Origin: Agarophyton chilense
Taxonomy: Eukaryota > Rhodophyta > Florideophyceae > Gracilariales > Gracilariaceae
Reading direction: 5' to 3'
Assembly: GCA_030374765.1 (NCBI GenBank)
Contig: JARGXX010000040.1
Location: 124,001 to 188,000, forward strand
Length of the DNA stretch: 64,000 nucleotides
Positions 63,470 through 64,000 of the stretch are shown here, piece by piece. Positions within the stretch are counted from its first letter, which is position 1, and the number at the start of each line of letters is the position of its first letter. The notes beneath the pieces were generated by a model. The model had not been told where the DNA came from. It ran no database searches and saw only the letters and a program-made list of their open reading frames with translations. The position numbers and the translations under genes are program-made.

Positions 63470-63680
63470 AAATCACACAACCAGCTAAAGAAACCATATA
63501 GTGCACGTGATGAAGCAAATATGAGTTTGTCTGGCGTTAGTGGAGACAACATGGATGGGAGAACTTTTTGACCGAAGGCTACTTTCTTGCATCGTGAGCG
63601 CTTGAATGGAAATGGGGCGGCTGCTCCTACAGGTAGACAGCGTTGGGCATGAGCACAGGATTTGTCAAAGTCGAATTTGA

Positions 63681-63959
63681 ATGTCGGCTCCGAAACGAAT
63701 TCGAACCACAGCTATTGCTTTTTTGTAGCTCTTGAGACCGTTACCATCGAAGCTCGGCCGGAGTATTCACGTGCTAGATGAAGATGATGCCACTGCAAGC
63801 TGGGCGCGGGGTACCTGGGCCTTTTATTTGAAGGATTTCTGGTGCCCTCTGGGCGCGTCATCCCGTGTCCTGAGAGAGAAAATATTCGAACAACAACGGC
63901 CTGCAGATGCAAGGGTTGCCGCTTCAATCGTTCACCTTCAAGTGGGATGGGTAAGGTGA
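63681..63959 (+). pseudogene. Conserved 92-codon ORF with early stop, copy 2
   Basis: Identical to 18,042-18,320, including the TAG at codon 16 and the terminal hairpin. The duplication continues to the window end at 64,000. Confidence 0.4.
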
Positions 63960-64000
63960 ACAATTCTGTTGCCGCCGCAGACTTCCGACATGCTGACAGA

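Larger units (their letters stand above)
37750..64000 (+). repeat. Segmental duplication, copy 2 (interrupted by a gypsy insertion)
   Basis: 37,750-43,440 matches 3395-9138 and 53,760-64,000 matches 9139-18,361, same orientation. The interruption 43,441-53,759 is the gypsy element. From 55,320 the offset to copy 1 is constant at 45,639. The copy continues beyond the window. Confidence 0.9.

Overview
The window looks like eukaryotic nuclear DNA that is poor in genes and rich in transposons. The evidence is LTR retrotransposons of both the Ty1/copia and Ty3/gypsy types, GT-AG splice signals, TATA and CRE-type promoter elements, C2H2 zinc-finger genes, and a retinoblastoma-related (RBR) gene. 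I see no bacterial operons, no tRNA or rRNA genes and no CRISPR array. A multicellular or red-algal type of host is plausible (RBR plus mixed copia/gypsy load, roughly balanced base composition), but the sequence alone does not name a species.

Layout. 1-3.3 kb: end of an unknown charged protein, a relic of a protein kinase, one unknown ORF and several short repeats. 3.4-18.4 kb: copy 1 of a large segmental duplication, holding a decayed chromodomain gypsy element without reverse transcriptase, a plus-strand ORF, a decayed copia element (copia-1) and an RBR gene on the minus strand. 18.0-25.7 kb: a small gene cluster with two near-identical tandem C2H2 zinc-finger genes and one inverted truncated relative, flanked by an inverted repeat. 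25.7-28 kb: sparse, with one good promoter-like block. 27,957-32,731: copia-3, decayed but with recognisable LTRs. 32.7-37.7 kb: a decayed unknown gene, a copia RT fragment, a third copy of a 446-bp LTR-like repeat, and a gypsy integrase fragment. 37.75-64 kb: copy 2 of the segmental duplication, interrupted at 43,441-53,759 by a complete gypsy element with two 582-bp LTRs and a 5-bp target duplication. The uninterrupted site is still visible in copy 1 near 9,135.

How the parts relate. The duplication is collinear (copy 1 position +45,639 = copy 2 on the right side) and runs off the right end of the window. Its identity is uneven: about 88-91% left of position 9,676, then about 98% rising to almost 100% over the RBR gene. 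All retrotransposon genes seen carry inactivating changes, so these are fossils or near-fossils. The genes with a believable cellular role are RBR (cell-cycle repressor, E2F partner) and the zinc-finger pair (sequence-specific DNA binding). Even the RBR reading frame is broken outside its B pocket.

Most unusual signal. The 43.4-53.8 kb gypsy element is studded from end to end, in LTRs, coding and non-coding parts, with an 11-bp dyad of the form ACC-N5-GGT. I count roughly 50 copies by eye where about 2-3 are expected, and it is rare in the rest of the window. The same element carries ORFs on the strand opposite to pol. This resembles a self-recognition or binding-site array and is the best candidate for an undescribed system here.
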